A stretch of DNA of 13,014 nucleotides from Chloracidobacterium sp. UBA6041 (GTDB lineage Bacteria; Acidobacteriota; Blastocatellia; Pyrinomonadales; Pyrinomonadaceae), in contig DIYZ01000137.1 in the NCBI GenBank assembly GCA_002427845.1, positions 1 to 13,014 of the forward strand. Reading direction: 5' to 3'. Each line of letters opens with the position of its first letter. The first letter of the stretch is position 1. A program made the translations under genes and the position numbers. The notes beneath the pieces were generated by a model. It saw only the letters and a list, made by a program, of their open reading frames with translations. It had not been told where the DNA came from and did no database searches. Shown here piece by piece: positions 12,976 through 13,014 of this stretch.

Positions 12976-13014
12976 ACAGTAAACAGTAAACAGTGAACAG
13001 TAAACAGTAAACAG
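12976..13014. repeat. Heptanucleotide tandem repeat immediately upstream of folK (runs off the window)
   Basis: Five full units of seven bases: ACAGTAA, ACAGTAA, ACAGTGA, ACAGTAA, ACAGTAA, then ACAG at the edge. On the coding strand it reads as repeated TTACTGT. It starts only six bases from the folK start codon, so it occupies the ribosome-binding region. The true length is unknown because the window ends inside it. Confidence 0.85.

Noticed and set aside
12976..13014. CRISPR array at the right edge
   Set aside because: Units are seven bases with no spacers. The same period occurs in other arrays of different sequence, so these are simple tandem repeats.

Overview
The window is a bacterial chromosomal segment in which every supported gene lies on the minus strand, so transcription runs from high to low coordinates. 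The most likely source is a soil Acidobacteriota of the Blastocatellia type. That placement is inferred from the gene style: a folK-panB-panC block, CoA-dependent catabolic genes, a TlpA-like protein without cysteines, few strong Shine-Dalgarno sites, and many short repeats between genes. No rRNA or marker gene is present to prove it.

Layout in transcription order. (1) 13.0-10.15 kb: folK (pterin pyrophosphokinase), then about 500 bases without a gene that hold a rho-independent terminator and a candidate promoter, then panB and panC (pantothenate synthesis). (2) 10.1-9.6 kb: a type II toxin-antitoxin remnant. The antitoxin is intact but the RelE/ParE-type toxin is broken by three frameshifts. 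(3) 9.6-3.8 kb: a molybdenum hydroxylase operon with a 2Fe-2S subunit, a molybdopterin subunit, a polysaccharide-deacetylase-like lipoprotein, an FAD subunit and a MocA-type cytidylyltransferase that would finish the cofactor. The FAD subunit carries four cysteines whose 16-8-9 spacing matches the extra [4Fe-4S] loop of 4-hydroxybenzoyl-CoA reductase, so this is an HCR-type enzyme rather than an ordinary xanthine dehydrogenase. Its large subunit has Gln where the family normally has the catalytic Glu. (4) 3.7-3.1 kb: an exported thioredoxin-fold protein with no cysteine at all, followed by a clear terminator. (5) 3.0-0.54 kb: a compact RidA-family / crotonase-family / acyl-CoA dehydrogenase operon. 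Both the RidA and the crotonase lack canonical active-site residues. Together with the HCR-type operon, this points to breakdown of an aromatic or otherwise unusual acyl-CoA thioester. (6) 0.49-0 kb: an 85-residue protein of unknown function, followed by an MNT-type nucleotidyltransferase cut off by the window edge.

The most unusual non-coding signal is a set of five short tandem arrays, each with a seven-base period but built on different heptamers. They sit at gene junctions, and in two cases reach a gene's start or stop region. A long imperfect inverted repeat separates two subunit genes of the molybdenum hydroxylase. Function assignments rest on motif recognition by eye. No database search was possible.
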